From: Lachnospiraceae bacterium | Lineage (GTDB): Bacteria > Bacillota > Clostridia > Lachnospirales > Lachnospiraceae | Assembly (NCBI GenBank): GCA_900772685.1 | Contig: CAAGRP010000342.1 | Span: forward strand, 1-12,769 | Direction of reading: 5' to 3' | Length of the DNA: 12,769 nt | Part shown: positions 6,253 through 12,769 of the stretch, in pieces | Layout of the letters: each line of letters begins with the position of its first letter | How positions within the stretch are numbered: position 1 is the first letter of the stretch | Translations under genes and position numbers: made by a program | Notes under the pieces: model-generated | Seen by the model: the letters and a program-made list of their open reading frames with translations, nothing else | The model's database searches: none | What the model was told of the DNA's origin: nothing

Positions 6253-6324
6253 ATAAAATAAAAAGCATACGGTTCATGTGATGCAGTGCATTTTCTGTCC
6301 TGTCCCATAAACCTGTATGCTTTT
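6253..6324 (-). terminator. Rho-independent terminator of the thiamine operon
   Basis: On the minus strand the arm at 6324-6306 (AAAAGCATAC, a bulged A, then GGTTTATG) pairs with 6278-6261 (CATGAACC then GTATGCTTTT). This is 18 bp with one bulge and one G-U pair. A U-rich tail TTTTTATTTTAT follows. The 27-nt loop holds a tandem GGACA repeat and a mini-hairpin ATGC-ACT-GCAT. It lies 70 nt after thiD ends. The large, structured loop is unusual for a simple terminator; see findings for a small-RNA alternative. Confidence 0.75.
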
Positions 6325-6393
6325 ATACTAATTATATTGTTTTAAATCTTTTATTTCGTCAAGAAATCAATTTCCCGACATTAGGTTTGTATA

Positions 6394-7191
6394 TCACTCC
6401 ATAAACCTGCTCTTGATATCGAAGGCATGGTTCATAGGTCCGGAACCTTTTCCGAGGTCGAGCATTGCCGCAAGTGCTCCTGATATGTATTCCTTGGCAT
6501 GCTCAACGGCATCATCGAGGGAGTATCCTTTTGCAAGGTTTGCGGCTATTGCGCTTGAGAGCGTACATCCCGTTCCGTGCGTATTCGGATTGTCTATCCT
6601 TTTGCCTTTGAACCATCTTATCTCATCTTTTGAGTAGAGAAGATCGTTTGCATCATTGAGGTCATGGCCTCCTTTGAGAAGGACGTTGCATCCATATTTT
6701 TCAAAGATTATCTTTGCGGCCTTTTCCATATCTTCTTTGGACTCTATCTTTATCTCAGAAAGTATTTCGGCCTCCGGTATATTCGGAGTAGCTATTTCAG
6801 CGATTGGAAGAAGCTCTTCCTTTAGAGCTTTTAAAGCATCGCTTTTTAGAAGGCTGGATCCCGATGTTGCGACCATAACAGGATCTACAACTATGTGCTC
6901 TGCCTTGTAAAATGCGAGTCTTTCCGCTATTATGCTGATGAGCTCGGAGGATGATACCATTCCTATCTTTACGGCATCCGGATATATATCCGTAAATACA
7001 GCATCCAGCTGCTCCTTAAGGAAATCCGGAGTCACATCAAATATATCACTTACTCCGGTAGTATTTTGCGCGGTAAGTGCGGTTATGGCACACATTGCAT
7101 AGACTCCGTTTGCCGTCATCGTCTTGAGATCCGCCTGTATTCCCGCTCCGCCGCTGCAGTCGCTTCCTGCCACTGACAATGCTGTTTTCAT
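6394..7191 (-). CDS. thiD: Hydroxymethylpyrimidine/phosphomethylpyrimidine kinase ThiD
   Basis: ThiD phosphorylates HMP to HMP-P and then HMP-PP, the pyrimidine half used by thiamine-phosphate synthase. The 265-residue product has the N-terminal AGSDCSGGAGIQAD at 8-21, KIGM at 75-78, DPVMV at 103-107, ATPN at 134-137 and HGTGCTLSSAIAANLAKGY at 205-223, with the Cys of GTGC that marks ThiD rather than GTGD kinases. The C-terminal GPMNHAF is also typical. I chose the ATG at 7191, with AAAGGAG 7 nt upstream. An in-frame ATG at 7215 would overlap the permease gene and adds only 8 charged residues. It is the last gene of the operon, 13 nt after the permease, and would use the HMP released by TenA. 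A neighbouring kinase of the same superfamily acts on vitamin B6, but the motifs separate them. Confidence 0.94.
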   Translation of the reverse strand: MKTALSVAGSDCSGGAGIQADLKTMTANGVYAMCAITALTAQNTTGVSDIFDVTPDFLKEQLDAVFTDIYPDAVKIGMVSSSELISIIAERLAFYKAEHIVVDPVMVATSGSSLLKSDALKALKEELLPIAEIATPNIPEAEILSEIKIESKEDMEKAAKIIFEKYGCNVLLKGGHDLNDANDLLYSKDEIRWFKGKRIDNPNTHGTGCTLSSAIAANLAKGYSLDDAVEHAKEYISGALAAMLDLGKGSGPMNHAFDIKSRFME

Positions 7192-7204
7192 TTCTTTTCT
7201 CCTT

Positions 7205-7966
7205 TCAGACCTCACTTCTCCATGTGATATATTTTTTATCTACCTTTTTTAATATCATCATGCCTGCAAGTGCGGTCACACATAGAATTACTACCGGTGC
7301 GAACACTGCCGCTCCATCCATCTTGCTTATCATTCTTTTGCTGAAATAGCCGAGTCCCTCGGTAGCTCCCAGCCATTCGGCAACCGCAGAATCTATTACC
7401 GCCCACGGAAGCGTCATCTTAAGAGCCGTAACAAACTTCGGAAGTGCTGTCGGAACTTCAAGCTGCATGAATATCTGCGCTCTTGAAGCTCCGCACGTCT
7501 TCATCCATTCTGCCTTTTTCTTATCCGCGCTGTCAAGTCCGTTAAGAGTATTCAGCGCAATGGCAAAAAATGTGCTTAATACCACAGCCATAAGCTTTGC
7601 CTGCAGCGTATATCCGAACCACAGAATAAAGAGCGGACTTATACACATGACTGGTATTGTCTGTGTGACTATGAGCACAGGATATATCATGGCTCTTACA
7701 GCCTCACTGAAGTGCATTGCCGATGCAAGCAGCACACCTATCGCTATCGCGATCGCCCATCCTATACCTATGGTCGCAAGCGTGACCGGAAAATGATGCA
7801 GGAAAAGGCTTGCCCTTAGATCCCATATTTTTAGGATTATGTCTGTAGGTGAAGGGAGGATATGCGGTATATTTACAGCCATCGCCGCTATCTGCCATAT
7901 AACTATCAATATGACAACTATCATCACCGACGGTATCCTGTCCCTTGTTTCCTTTGATAGTCTCAT
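7205..7966 (-). CDS. thiX: ABC transporter permease, ThiX type (first of two)
   Basis: The 253-residue product is a BPD-type inner-membrane permease with about six hydrophobic segments (near residues 12-31, 63-84, 92-115, 124-144, 183-203 and 220-240). It has the cytoplasmic EAA-like loop MKTCGASRAQIFMQLEVP at about 155-172, which docks on the ATPase, and the diagnostic TQTIPVMCISPLFILWFGY stretch. It resembles permeases of the nitrate/sulfonate/HMP class. Its gene follows thiY by 6 nt with AGGA about 10 nt before the ATG, and precedes thiD. The other permease in the operon (10427-11179) is an evident paralogue with the same TQTIPVMCI core but diverged elsewhere. A role in pyrimidine import comes from the context of tenA and thiD. 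It may form a heterodimer with its paralogue. Confidence 0.85.
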   Translation of the reverse strand: MRLSKETRDRIPSVMIVVILIVIWQIAAMAVNIPHILPSPTDIILKIWDLRASLFLHHFPVTLATIGIGWAIAIAIGVLLASAMHFSEAVRAMIYPVLIVTQTIPVMCISPLFILWFGYTLQAKLMAVVLSTFFAIALNTLNGLDSADKKKAEWMKTCGASRAQIFMQLEVPTALPKFVTALKMTLPWAVIDSAVAEWLGATEGLGYFSKRMISKMDGAAVFAPVVILCVTALAGMMILKKVDKKYITWRSEV

Positions 7967-7972
7967 TTTTTA

Positions 7973-9070
7973 TCAGTCCTGAATCGTTATATCCTTAGCG
8001 GTAAGCTCTGTATCTGCAAGTCCCGACTCATTCATCCAGTCTATTACTGCCTGCCATGTATCATCACTCATTGAAAGAAATTTTGCATCATCTGTCTGCA
8101 TAAGCTTTATGAGGATCTCATAGCTTTCTCTCTGCTGAACCTCATCAAGCGGGTTATCATCGCTGTTCATATCGTTCATTATGACATCAAGAGCCGCGTC
8201 CTCGTCTGCGATCATGTCCTGGAAGCCTTTGTCACATGCACGTAAAAATGCCTTATAGATCTCAGGCTCCGCACTATATGCATCATCGTTTACAGCCATA
8301 ACAAGTCCGTATCTTACAGGAACTCCATAGTCTTCTTCATTATATACATTAAGCTCATAGCCTGCATTTTCCATTGTTACGACCTCATCATTTATAAATG
8401 TTCCGCCGACAATGTCAACGCTCTTTGTCGTAAGACTTGTTACAAGGTCAAAGCCTACGTTTATAAGCTCGTAATCACTGTCCTCAAGTCCGGCATTTCT
8501 TGTAATTGTCCTTATAACCGCTTCTCCTGCAGCCGTTCCGGAATATCCGACCTTTTTACCTTTTAATGATGACATATCCGATGTAACATCTGTGTTTTCT
8601 TTGAGAGAGCACAGACATCCGAGCGGTTTCTGAGCTACTGCGGCAAGTGCCTTTACCGGCATATCATTTTCATTTGCCTGTACGATCTCTACCGGATATG
8701 TAAGTCCGATCTGGGCCTTTCCCGACGCAACAAATGTTATTGCATCGATACTCTCAGCCGGGCTTATAAGATTGACCTTGAGTCCCTCCTCTTCAAAATA
8801 TCCGTTGTTTGCAGCCTCATATAAAAATGTATGGATCGCATTCGGATACCAGTCAAGGACAACATCTATCTCCTTCAATTCTTTATCGCCTGTCTCTGTC
8901 TCCTGTGAGCTCTCTGCTGTTTCAGAGCTTTCGCTTACCGCAGAGCTTTCAACCGATGCGGATTTCTCTTCGCTCTTTGAAGCTTCGGATGATGCTCCGC
9001 CCCCGCAGGCTGTCAGTCCTGCCATTAATGCTCCTGCCGTCAGTATTGCTGCTATTTTCTTTATCTTCAT
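7973..9070 (-). CDS. thiY: ABC transporter substrate-binding lipoprotein, ThiY/NMT1 type
   Basis: The 365-residue product starts with a lipoprotein signal peptide: a KIKK n-region, a hydrophobic core, and lipobox LTAC with Cys22 as the lipidated residue. A Ser/Glu-rich linker (about 27-64) tethers the domain to the membrane. The binding domain begins near 67 with the NMT1/THI5-type motif DWYPNAIHTFLY at 73-84 and EEEGLKVNLISP at 93-104. ITFVASGKAQIGLTYP at 111-126 and GKKVGYSGTAAGEAVI at 171-186 follow. This family binds pyrimidines such as HMP or formylaminopyrimidine. The ATG has AGGAG 8 nt upstream. A 133-nt gap separates it from the M20 gene; I see no clear promoter or terminator there. 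It is the only binding protein visible for two permeases. The ligand is inferred from context. Confidence 0.88.
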   Translation of the reverse strand: MKIKKIAAILTAGALMAGLTACGGGASSEASKSEEKSASVESSAVSESSETAESSQETETGDKELKEIDVVLDWYPNAIHTFLYEAANNGYFEEEGLKVNLISPAESIDAITFVASGKAQIGLTYPVEIVQANENDMPVKALAAVAQKPLGCLCSLKENTDVTSDMSSLKGKKVGYSGTAAGEAVIRTITRNAGLEDSDYELINVGFDLVTSLTTKSVDIVGGTFINDEVVTMENAGYELNVYNEEDYGVPVRYGLVMAVNDDAYSAEPEIYKAFLRACDKGFQDMIADEDAALDVIMNDMNSDDNPLDEVQQRESYEILIKLMQTDDAKFLSMSDDTWQAVIDWMNESGLADTELTAKDITIQD

Positions 9071-9203
9071 TTCATTTTCTCCTGTTATTATGTAAAGTGT
9101 ACATTCAAAATCGCTTTCGCTGCCTGCCCATAAACGCAGTCGATTTACGACCTTTGTTCAAGTTTTTATAAAATATTTCGGAAAAATTTGATTGCCCGGC
9201 TTA

Positions 9204-10430
9204 TCATTTCAGTCCCGAAAGGAATAGATATGCCGCAAAAAGCTCTGTCTTTTCCCTTATCGAAGGAATGTAAACTCTTTCGTCCGTCGTATGTGTTCCG
9301 AATCCGACAGGACCTAATCCGTCAAGAGCCGGTATCCCCGACTGTGCAAAATAATTTGCGTCGGTTGCTCCGTATTTATCCTCTCCGTGAGCATTTACAC
9401 CGTCTTCTATCACATTAAGTTCTAAAAGATCTGCCGCTTTTTTCATTATCTTAAATATCTTTTCTGTCTCGGCGAGTCTTTCCTGCGGCGGGAAGAGCAT
9501 CCTGTAGGAAAGCTCAAGGCTGCAGCCCTCATCGTTTACGTGAGCACCCATGCCGTCAAGCTTCTTCTCACACTCATGATAGGATTCCCAGTCCGGTATT
9601 CCGGCTACGCAGAACTGCATATTTGCATTTCCGGATACTACTCCGTTCGGTCTTCCTCCGCTCACCGGCGCAGCATTGTAATATATGCCCTTTTCATCAT
9701 CATTAAAGCTGTAAAGCTCGAGGATCTTATGTGCAAGCTCCCTGTTTGCGCTGTGACCCTTTGAATAATCGGATCCGGCATGTGACTCTACGCCTTTTAT
9801 ATCAAGGCTGCCGAGGATAACACCCTGTCTGCTTGTAAGTATCGGAATTATATTTTCTTCGTTATATTTTCCGGGTTCGAAAACAAACGCAGCGTCGGCT
9901 CCCTTTGATATATTTCTGTATACCTCCTGTCCCGTTACGGATCCCTGCTCTTCGTCACAGGTGTACAGCAGATCTATTTCAACATCCGGCAAAAGCCCGA
10001 GTTCCTTAATTATCCTTACGGCATAGCTGCTTACCGCAAAGCCGCCCTTGCAGTCTATGACTCCGAGGCCGTAAAGCCAGTCACCGTCTCTTCTTGAAGG
10101 ATTTTTCTCTGCAAAACCTACGGGAAATACCGTATCCATGTGGGCATTTATTATAATCCTTCCTTTAGGTTCCTTCGGTTTAAGTCTTGCAAGAAGATGT
10201 GTTCCGACATTTTCATAGGTTATCTCTTCAAACTCGGGTTCCAGATCCTTAAGGCATTCTCTTACAATATCGACTACCCTTCTGTTTCCCTCTATATAAT
10301 TTGTCTCGCTGTCGAACGAAGCAAATTTTTCAAGAAGCTGTACCTGCTCCTCAAGATAACCCTCTGCCTTATCTTTTATCTTTATGATAGCTTCAGAAAT
10401 ATTTTCCATGCTTCTCTCTTTTCTTTTCAT
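9204..10430 (-). CDS. M20-family metallo-amidohydrolase, candidate formylaminopyrimidine deformylase
   Basis: The 408-residue product is a dizinc M20 hydrolase of the glutamate carboxypeptidase/ArgE type. Expected ligands are visible: His97 and Asp99 in NAHMDTVFP, bridging Asp126 in GVIDCKGG, Glu160 (base) and Glu161 in TCDEEQGS, Glu185 in FEPG, and His380 in GFGTHTTDERV. The lid domain covers about 205-315. The enzyme is probably cytoplasmic, as there is no signal peptide. Its gene is inside the thiamine salvage operon, with an ATGA overlap to the permease before it. In Bacillus the M20-family YlmB deformylates N-formyl-aminopyrimidine before TenA acts, so the same or a related N-deacylation is the likely job here. 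A peptidase that only happens to be in the operon is the alternative. A second ATG at 10409 exists, but the coupled start at 10430 is preferred. Confidence 0.85.
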   Translation of the reverse strand: MKRKERSMENISEAIIKIKDKAEGYLEEQVQLLEKFASFDSETNYIEGNRRVVDIVRECLKDLEPEFEEITYENVGTHLLARLKPKEPKGRIIINAHMDTVFPVGFAEKNPSRRDGDWLYGLGVIDCKGGFAVSSYAVRIIKELGLLPDVEIDLLYTCDEEQGSVTGQEVYRNISKGADAAFVFEPGKYNEENIIPILTSRQGVILGSLDIKGVESHAGSDYSKGHSANRELAHKILELYSFNDDEKGIYYNAAPVSGGRPNGVVSGNANMQFCVAGIPDWESYHECEKKLDGMGAHVNDEGCSLELSYRMLFPPQERLAETEKIFKIMKKAADLLELNVIEDGVNAHGEDKYGATDANYFAQSGIPALDGLGPVGFGTHTTDERVYIPSIREKTELFAAYLFLSGLK

Positions 10431-11179
10431 TCTTCACCATTCCAGGTTACTGTCTTTTTCTCTATAAACTGCAATACGGCATTGACTAAAAGTGCGATAA
10501 CGGTAATAACAACAAGCGGTGCCAGAAGTCCGGCAGCATCAAGGCTCATCATACAGCTTCTGCTGTAGGTGCCAAGGCCGCTCGGCGCACCGAGCCACTC
10601 CGATACCGCAGCCCCCACGATGCTCCACGGTACCGCTATCTTAAGCGCAGTAAAGAAATACGGTAATGCGGAAGGAAATCTTAAAAGAAACAGTCTTTGA
10701 AGTTTTCCTGCCCCGTATGTCATAAGGAGCTCGGTCCTTCCTTCATTCGTTGATTTAAATCCGTCGAAGACATTTACCGCAACCGCAAAGAAGTTGATAA
10801 GAACTACGACTATCACCCTCATCTTCATCGAATATCCGAACCAGAGTACGAATATAGGAGCGATGCACATGACCGGTATGGTCTGTGTTGCCGTAAGTAT
10901 AGGATAAAGAGCCTTTTCGATCCTGACATCAAGGTCCATGATGACAGCCAGCACTATTCCGAGTGCTATAGCTATCAGACATCCTATCAGCACTACCTGC
11001 ATTGTAGCCGGAAGATGGACAAGAAATATATCCGCTCTGTTCTCCCATATCTTCCTTATAACGAGCAGCGGTCCCGGAAGGATGAACGACTTTCCTATGA
11101 TGACCGACAAAATCTCCCAGAGTACAAGAAGAAAAATACCGAAGCCGATCCCGAGACATTTTTTCTTTAATGCACTCAT
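10427..11179 (-). CDS. thiX: ABC transporter permease, ThiX type (second)
   Basis: The 250-residue inner-membrane permease is paralogous to the product of 7205-7966. Both share TQTIPVMCI followed by a P-F-LWFGY motif, PWS or PWA ahead of EWLGA, and a C-terminal TW motif, while many other positions differ. Hydrophobic segments lie near residues 10-33, 60-84, 91-114, 124-143, 182-200 and 214-237. The EAA-like loop is around LMTYGAGKLQRLFLLRFP. The gene overlaps thiZ at its start (ATGA) and the M20 gene at its end (ATGA), so expression should be tightly coupled to both. It is next to the ATPase, where a sole ThiX would be expected. With a single ATPase and binding protein in the operon, pairing with the other permease is plausible. 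The transported compound is inferred from tenA and thiD. Confidence 0.85.
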   Translation of the reverse strand: MSALKKKCLGIGFGIFLLVLWEILSVIIGKSFILPGPLLVIRKIWENRADIFLVHLPATMQVVLIGCLIAIALGIVLAVIMDLDVRIEKALYPILTATQTIPVMCIAPIFVLWFGYSMKMRVIVVVLINFFAVAVNVFDGFKSTNEGRTELLMTYGAGKLQRLFLLRFPSALPYFFTALKIAVPWSIVGAAVSEWLGAPSGLGTYSRSCMMSLDAAGLLAPLVVITVIALLVNAVLQFIEKKTVTWNGEE

Positions 11180-11928
11180 TCACTTGCCTCTTTTCTTAAA
11201 AGCTCCACAAGCTCTTCTTTAAGCTGTCTTATGTCTTCTCTTTTGAGCATTGCCGCATCCCTGTTCTTCGGAAGCGGAACATCTACACACTTTAATCTGT
11301 TTACCGGATTTCCCATCAGAACAAATATCTTTTCCGAAAGATACAGGGCCTCCTCTACATCATGCGTGATAAACAGTATGGTCTTATCGAGTCTTTCCCA
11401 CTGGTCCCTGAGCCATTCCCTCATTTCCATTCTGGTTATGGAATCGAGTGCACTGAAGGGCTCATCCAGAAGCATCAGGTCGGAGCCTTCGCAAAGCGTC
11501 CTCGCAAAGCTGACTCTCTGTCTCATTCCGCCTGAAAGCTCTCTCGGATATTTATCCGCATATTCCAAAAGGCCTACCCGCTCCAGCATCTCGCGGGCTT
11601 TTTCCTTTTGCTCATCCTTTGATACCTTCTTGATCTGCATCGGGAGCATTACATTTTTTTCTACTGTCCTCCACGGAAAGAGAAGATCCTGCTGCGGCAT
11701 ATATCCGGCATAATTCTTCAGTCCTTTTATATCCTTTCCGTCGATCGTTATGCTTCCGCTCTGCGGTCTTTCAAGCGCATTCAGCAGTCTGAATATCGTA
11801 GTCTTACCGCTTCCGCTCGCACCTATTATACTCACAAAGCTCTTGTCCGGCACCTCAAACGAAAGGTCACTTATGACAGGAGCATCCGCACTCTCATAGG
11901 TAAAAGTGACATTTTCAAATCTGAGCAT
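11176..11928 (-). CDS. thiZ: ABC transporter ATP-binding protein, ThiZ type
   Basis: The 250-residue cytoplasmic ATPase energises the pyrimidine importer. Motifs in order: Walker A GASGSGKT at 36-43, Q-loop around Gln79-Gln80 (MPQQDLLFPW), ABC signature LSGGMRQRVS at 131-140, Walker B LMLLDEPFSALD at 151-162 with catalytic Glu156, and the switch His189 in THDVEEAL. The MPQQDLLFPWRTVEKNV region is characteristic of nitrate/sulfonate/HMP-type ATPases. There is no added regulatory domain. GGAGG lies 6 nt before the ATG, and the gene starts 3 nt after the tenA stop and overlaps the next permease by 4 nt. It is the only ATPase in the window for two permease genes. The thiamine assignment rests on neighbours, since the ATPase alone would not distinguish substrate. 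Confidence 0.9.
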   Translation of the reverse strand: MLRFENVTFTYESADAPVISDLSFEVPDKSFVSIIGASGSGKTTIFRLLNALERPQSGSITIDGKDIKGLKNYAGYMPQQDLLFPWRTVEKNVMLPMQIKKVSKDEQKEKAREMLERVGLLEYADKYPRELSGGMRQRVSFARTLCEGSDLMLLDEPFSALDSITRMEMREWLRDQWERLDKTILFITHDVEEALYLSEKIFVLMGNPVNRLKCVDVPLPKNRDAAMLKREDIRQLKEELVELLRKEASE

Positions 11929-11931
11929 CCG

Positions 11932-12600
11932 TTACCTCCGCATTTCCCATGCCATATCCCAGAAAGCTGCCTCGTATAATGTGCATCTCCTGCCTATCTC
12001 GACAAGATTCTCAATGCTCTCGGGGCCTAAGTCCTTTGCGGCTTCCTCTGTCAATTCCATGAGTCTTATATTTTCATTGTGATACTCCTCGCATGAATAG
12101 CCCTTTATCCATTCACCGAAGAATTCATTTTCAACACAGGAAGGATAGTTTTCTATCATCTTCCTTGAGATCATCTCATAGCTTATCGCGCACGGAAGTA
12201 TTGCCGCGCACACCTCTGCAGGGCCTCCCTCATAAGCCGCACGAAGCATATAGCTCGTATAGCTTAGGTTGTCCATTGACACCTCTGTATTTTCTGCATC
12301 GCTTAAGGATATTCCGAGTCTTTTCATATATCCCTTGTGGATATCCATTTCACCCGATAATATCGCTGATACATAATCAGAAAATGCCCTCATCATATGC
12401 GGTTTCTTTGCTTTTGCCGCTCCTACGGAAAATACCTTTGCGTAATCAAGAAGATACAGATAATCCTGTATCATATAGAATTTGAATTTCTCGACAGGCA
12501 GCGTTCCATCGGCGATCCCCTTAACAAACGGATGGCTGTAAAAGCTCTCCGTGATCTTCCTGCTGCCCTCTATGATTCGTTCAGAGACTGTATATTTCAT
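11932..12600 (-). CDS. tenA: Thiaminase II / aminopyrimidine aminohydrolase TenA
   Basis: TenA hydrolyses 4-amino-5-aminomethyl-2-methylpyrimidine to HMP in thiamine salvage and can also cleave thiamine. The 222-residue all-helical product matches family length. Active-site residues visible by motif are Asp46 and Tyr47 in IQDYLYLLDYAK, Tyr114 or Tyr117, the nucleophile Cys137 and Tyr141 in ILPCAISYEMI, Tyr168 in EWIKGYSCEEY, and Glu210 in LYEAAFWDMAW. This is the classical Cys-containing TenA_C type. The ATG has GAGGGG 9 nt upstream and also overlaps the stop of a short upstream frame by 4 nt. It precedes thiZ by 3 nt. Position and partners suggest it converts the imported, deacylated pyrimidine to HMP for ThiD. 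Confidence 0.94.
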   Translation of the reverse strand: MKYTVSERIIEGSRKITESFYSHPFVKGIADGTLPVEKFKFYMIQDYLYLLDYAKVFSVGAAKAKKPHMMRAFSDYVSAILSGEMDIHKGYMKRLGISLSDAENTEVSMDNLSYTSYMLRAAYEGGPAEVCAAILPCAISYEMISRKMIENYPSCVENEFFGEWIKGYSCEEYHNENIRLMELTEEAAKDLGPESIENLVEIGRRCTLYEAAFWDMAWEMRR

Positions 12601-12686
12601 TTCATTATACCCCTCTTTCCCGATTTGAAGGCGCCTGCACCGAAGATCATTCCGGCGGTCGTCAATGTGTTCTTTTTTGTCAACAT
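12597..12686 (-). CDS. Short ORF (29 aa) coupled to tenA, or tail of an upstream gene
   Basis: A 29-codon frame starts with ATG at 12686-12684, preceded by a very good AAAGGAG site (12700-12694) with a 7-nt spacer. It ends in a TGA that overlaps the tenA ATG by 4 nt (ATGA). The peptide begins MLTKKNTLTTAGMIFGAGAF and ends in a basic stretch. No family is recognised. The same frame stays open up to the right edge (56 residues), so this may instead be the C-terminal end of a larger upstream protein. A second frame ends at a TGA just before the AAAGGAG, which would suit an upstream gene followed by this separate ORF. It could be a leader that couples translation to tenA. Confidence 0.4.
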   Translation of the reverse strand: MLTKKNTLTTAGMIFGAGAFKSGKRGIMK

Positions 12687-12716
12687 AAGCCGACTCCTTT
12701 CACATTGATTTTTTAT

Positions 12717-12767
12717 GGCGATATAAGATGGTGCCCCCAATATACCGCCGCACAGGATAGCCTGTGC
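12717..12767 (-). promoter_or_regulatory. Two abutting hairpins upstream of tenA
   Basis: On the minus strand, GCACAGG-CTAT-CCTGTGC (12767-12750) is a perfect 7-bp hairpin. It is immediately followed by GGCGGTATA (12749-12741) pairing with TATATCGCC (12725-12717), a 9-bp stem with one G-U pair that holds only as minus-strand RNA. The 15-nt loop has an inner TGG/CCA. No U-tract follows and the TPP riboswitch signatures are missing. It may be the 3' part of a regulatory leader, or structure within a coding sequence, since reading frames are open through it. Confidence 0.35.
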
Positions 12768-12769
12768 TC

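Noticed and set aside
7973..9070. Thi5-like HMP-P synthase acting on PLP, given the nearby B6 kinase
   Set aside because: The protein has a clear lipoprotein signal and Ser-rich tether and sits with ABC genes, so it is a binding protein rather than a cytoplasmic synthase.
9071..9203. Internal promoter or terminator between the M20 gene and thiY
   Set aside because: TTGAAC and CATAAT-like words exist but at wrong spacing; no stable hairpin with a U-tract was found.
12717..12749. HMP-PP (thiS motif) terminator-embedded aptamer
   Set aside because: The hairpin is followed by As rather than a U-tract in the tenA direction, and I could not match a consensus from memory.
12601..12769. TPP riboswitch ahead of tenA
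   Set aside because: The conserved CUGAGA and ACCUGAUC-type segments are not present on either strand in this stretch. It may lie outside the window.

Overview
The window looks like a chromosomal segment of a low-to-mid GC Gram-positive bacterium of the Clostridia, most probably Lachnospiraceae. The reasons are strong AGGAGG-type ribosome binding sites, a MecA adaptor, a WhiA/RapZ/Crh-like cluster, a lipoprotein-type solute-binding protein and tightly overlapping operons. The genus assignment is inference. All complete protein genes except mecA lie on the minus strand. I see no phage, IS, CRISPR, rRNA or tRNA.

Left part (1-1072): the first 22 codons of a membrane protein run off the left edge on the minus strand. 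Divergent from it is mecA, with a good sigma-A promoter, a palindrome overlapping the -35 box and a long hairpin in its leader. A bidirectional terminator sits between mecA and the end of the next operon.

First minus-strand operon (5703 down to about 1019): a pyridoxal/pyridoxamine kinase, a small radical SAM protein, murB, rapZ, whiA and a Crh-like HPr paralogue. Gaps are 18 nt or less, or genes overlap. Its promoter has an extended -10 element at 5698-5706. The Crh-like protein has Glu in place of the phosphorylatable His15 but keeps Ser46. A yvcK homologue, which sits between rapZ and whiA in Bacillus, is absent.

Intergenic island (5592-6393): about 800 nt without a convincing gene. It holds a roughly 165-nt sequence that folds into a nearly continuous stem with a GUAA tetraloop when read on the minus strand. 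A second, partly deleted copy of its 3' arm lies just beyond. It also holds several smaller hairpins and a strong terminator for the thiamine operon. The element is either a structured RNA or a dispersed palindromic repeat, and is the least explained sequence here.

Second minus-strand operon (12686 or beyond, down to 6253): short ORF or tail of an upstream gene, tenA, thiZ (ATPase), a thiX permease, an M20-family amidohydrolase, thiY (binding lipoprotein), a second thiX-type permease and thiD. Together these describe pyrimidine salvage for thiamine: import of a thiamine breakdown product, removal of its acyl group (inferred role of the M20 enzyme), TenA hydrolysis to HMP, and ThiD phosphorylation to HMP-P and HMP-PP. 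Two diverged permeases with one ATPase and one binding protein is unusual. The operon's 5' end and probable controlling element (for example a TPP riboswitch) appear to lie beyond the right edge. Two abutting hairpins sit at that edge.
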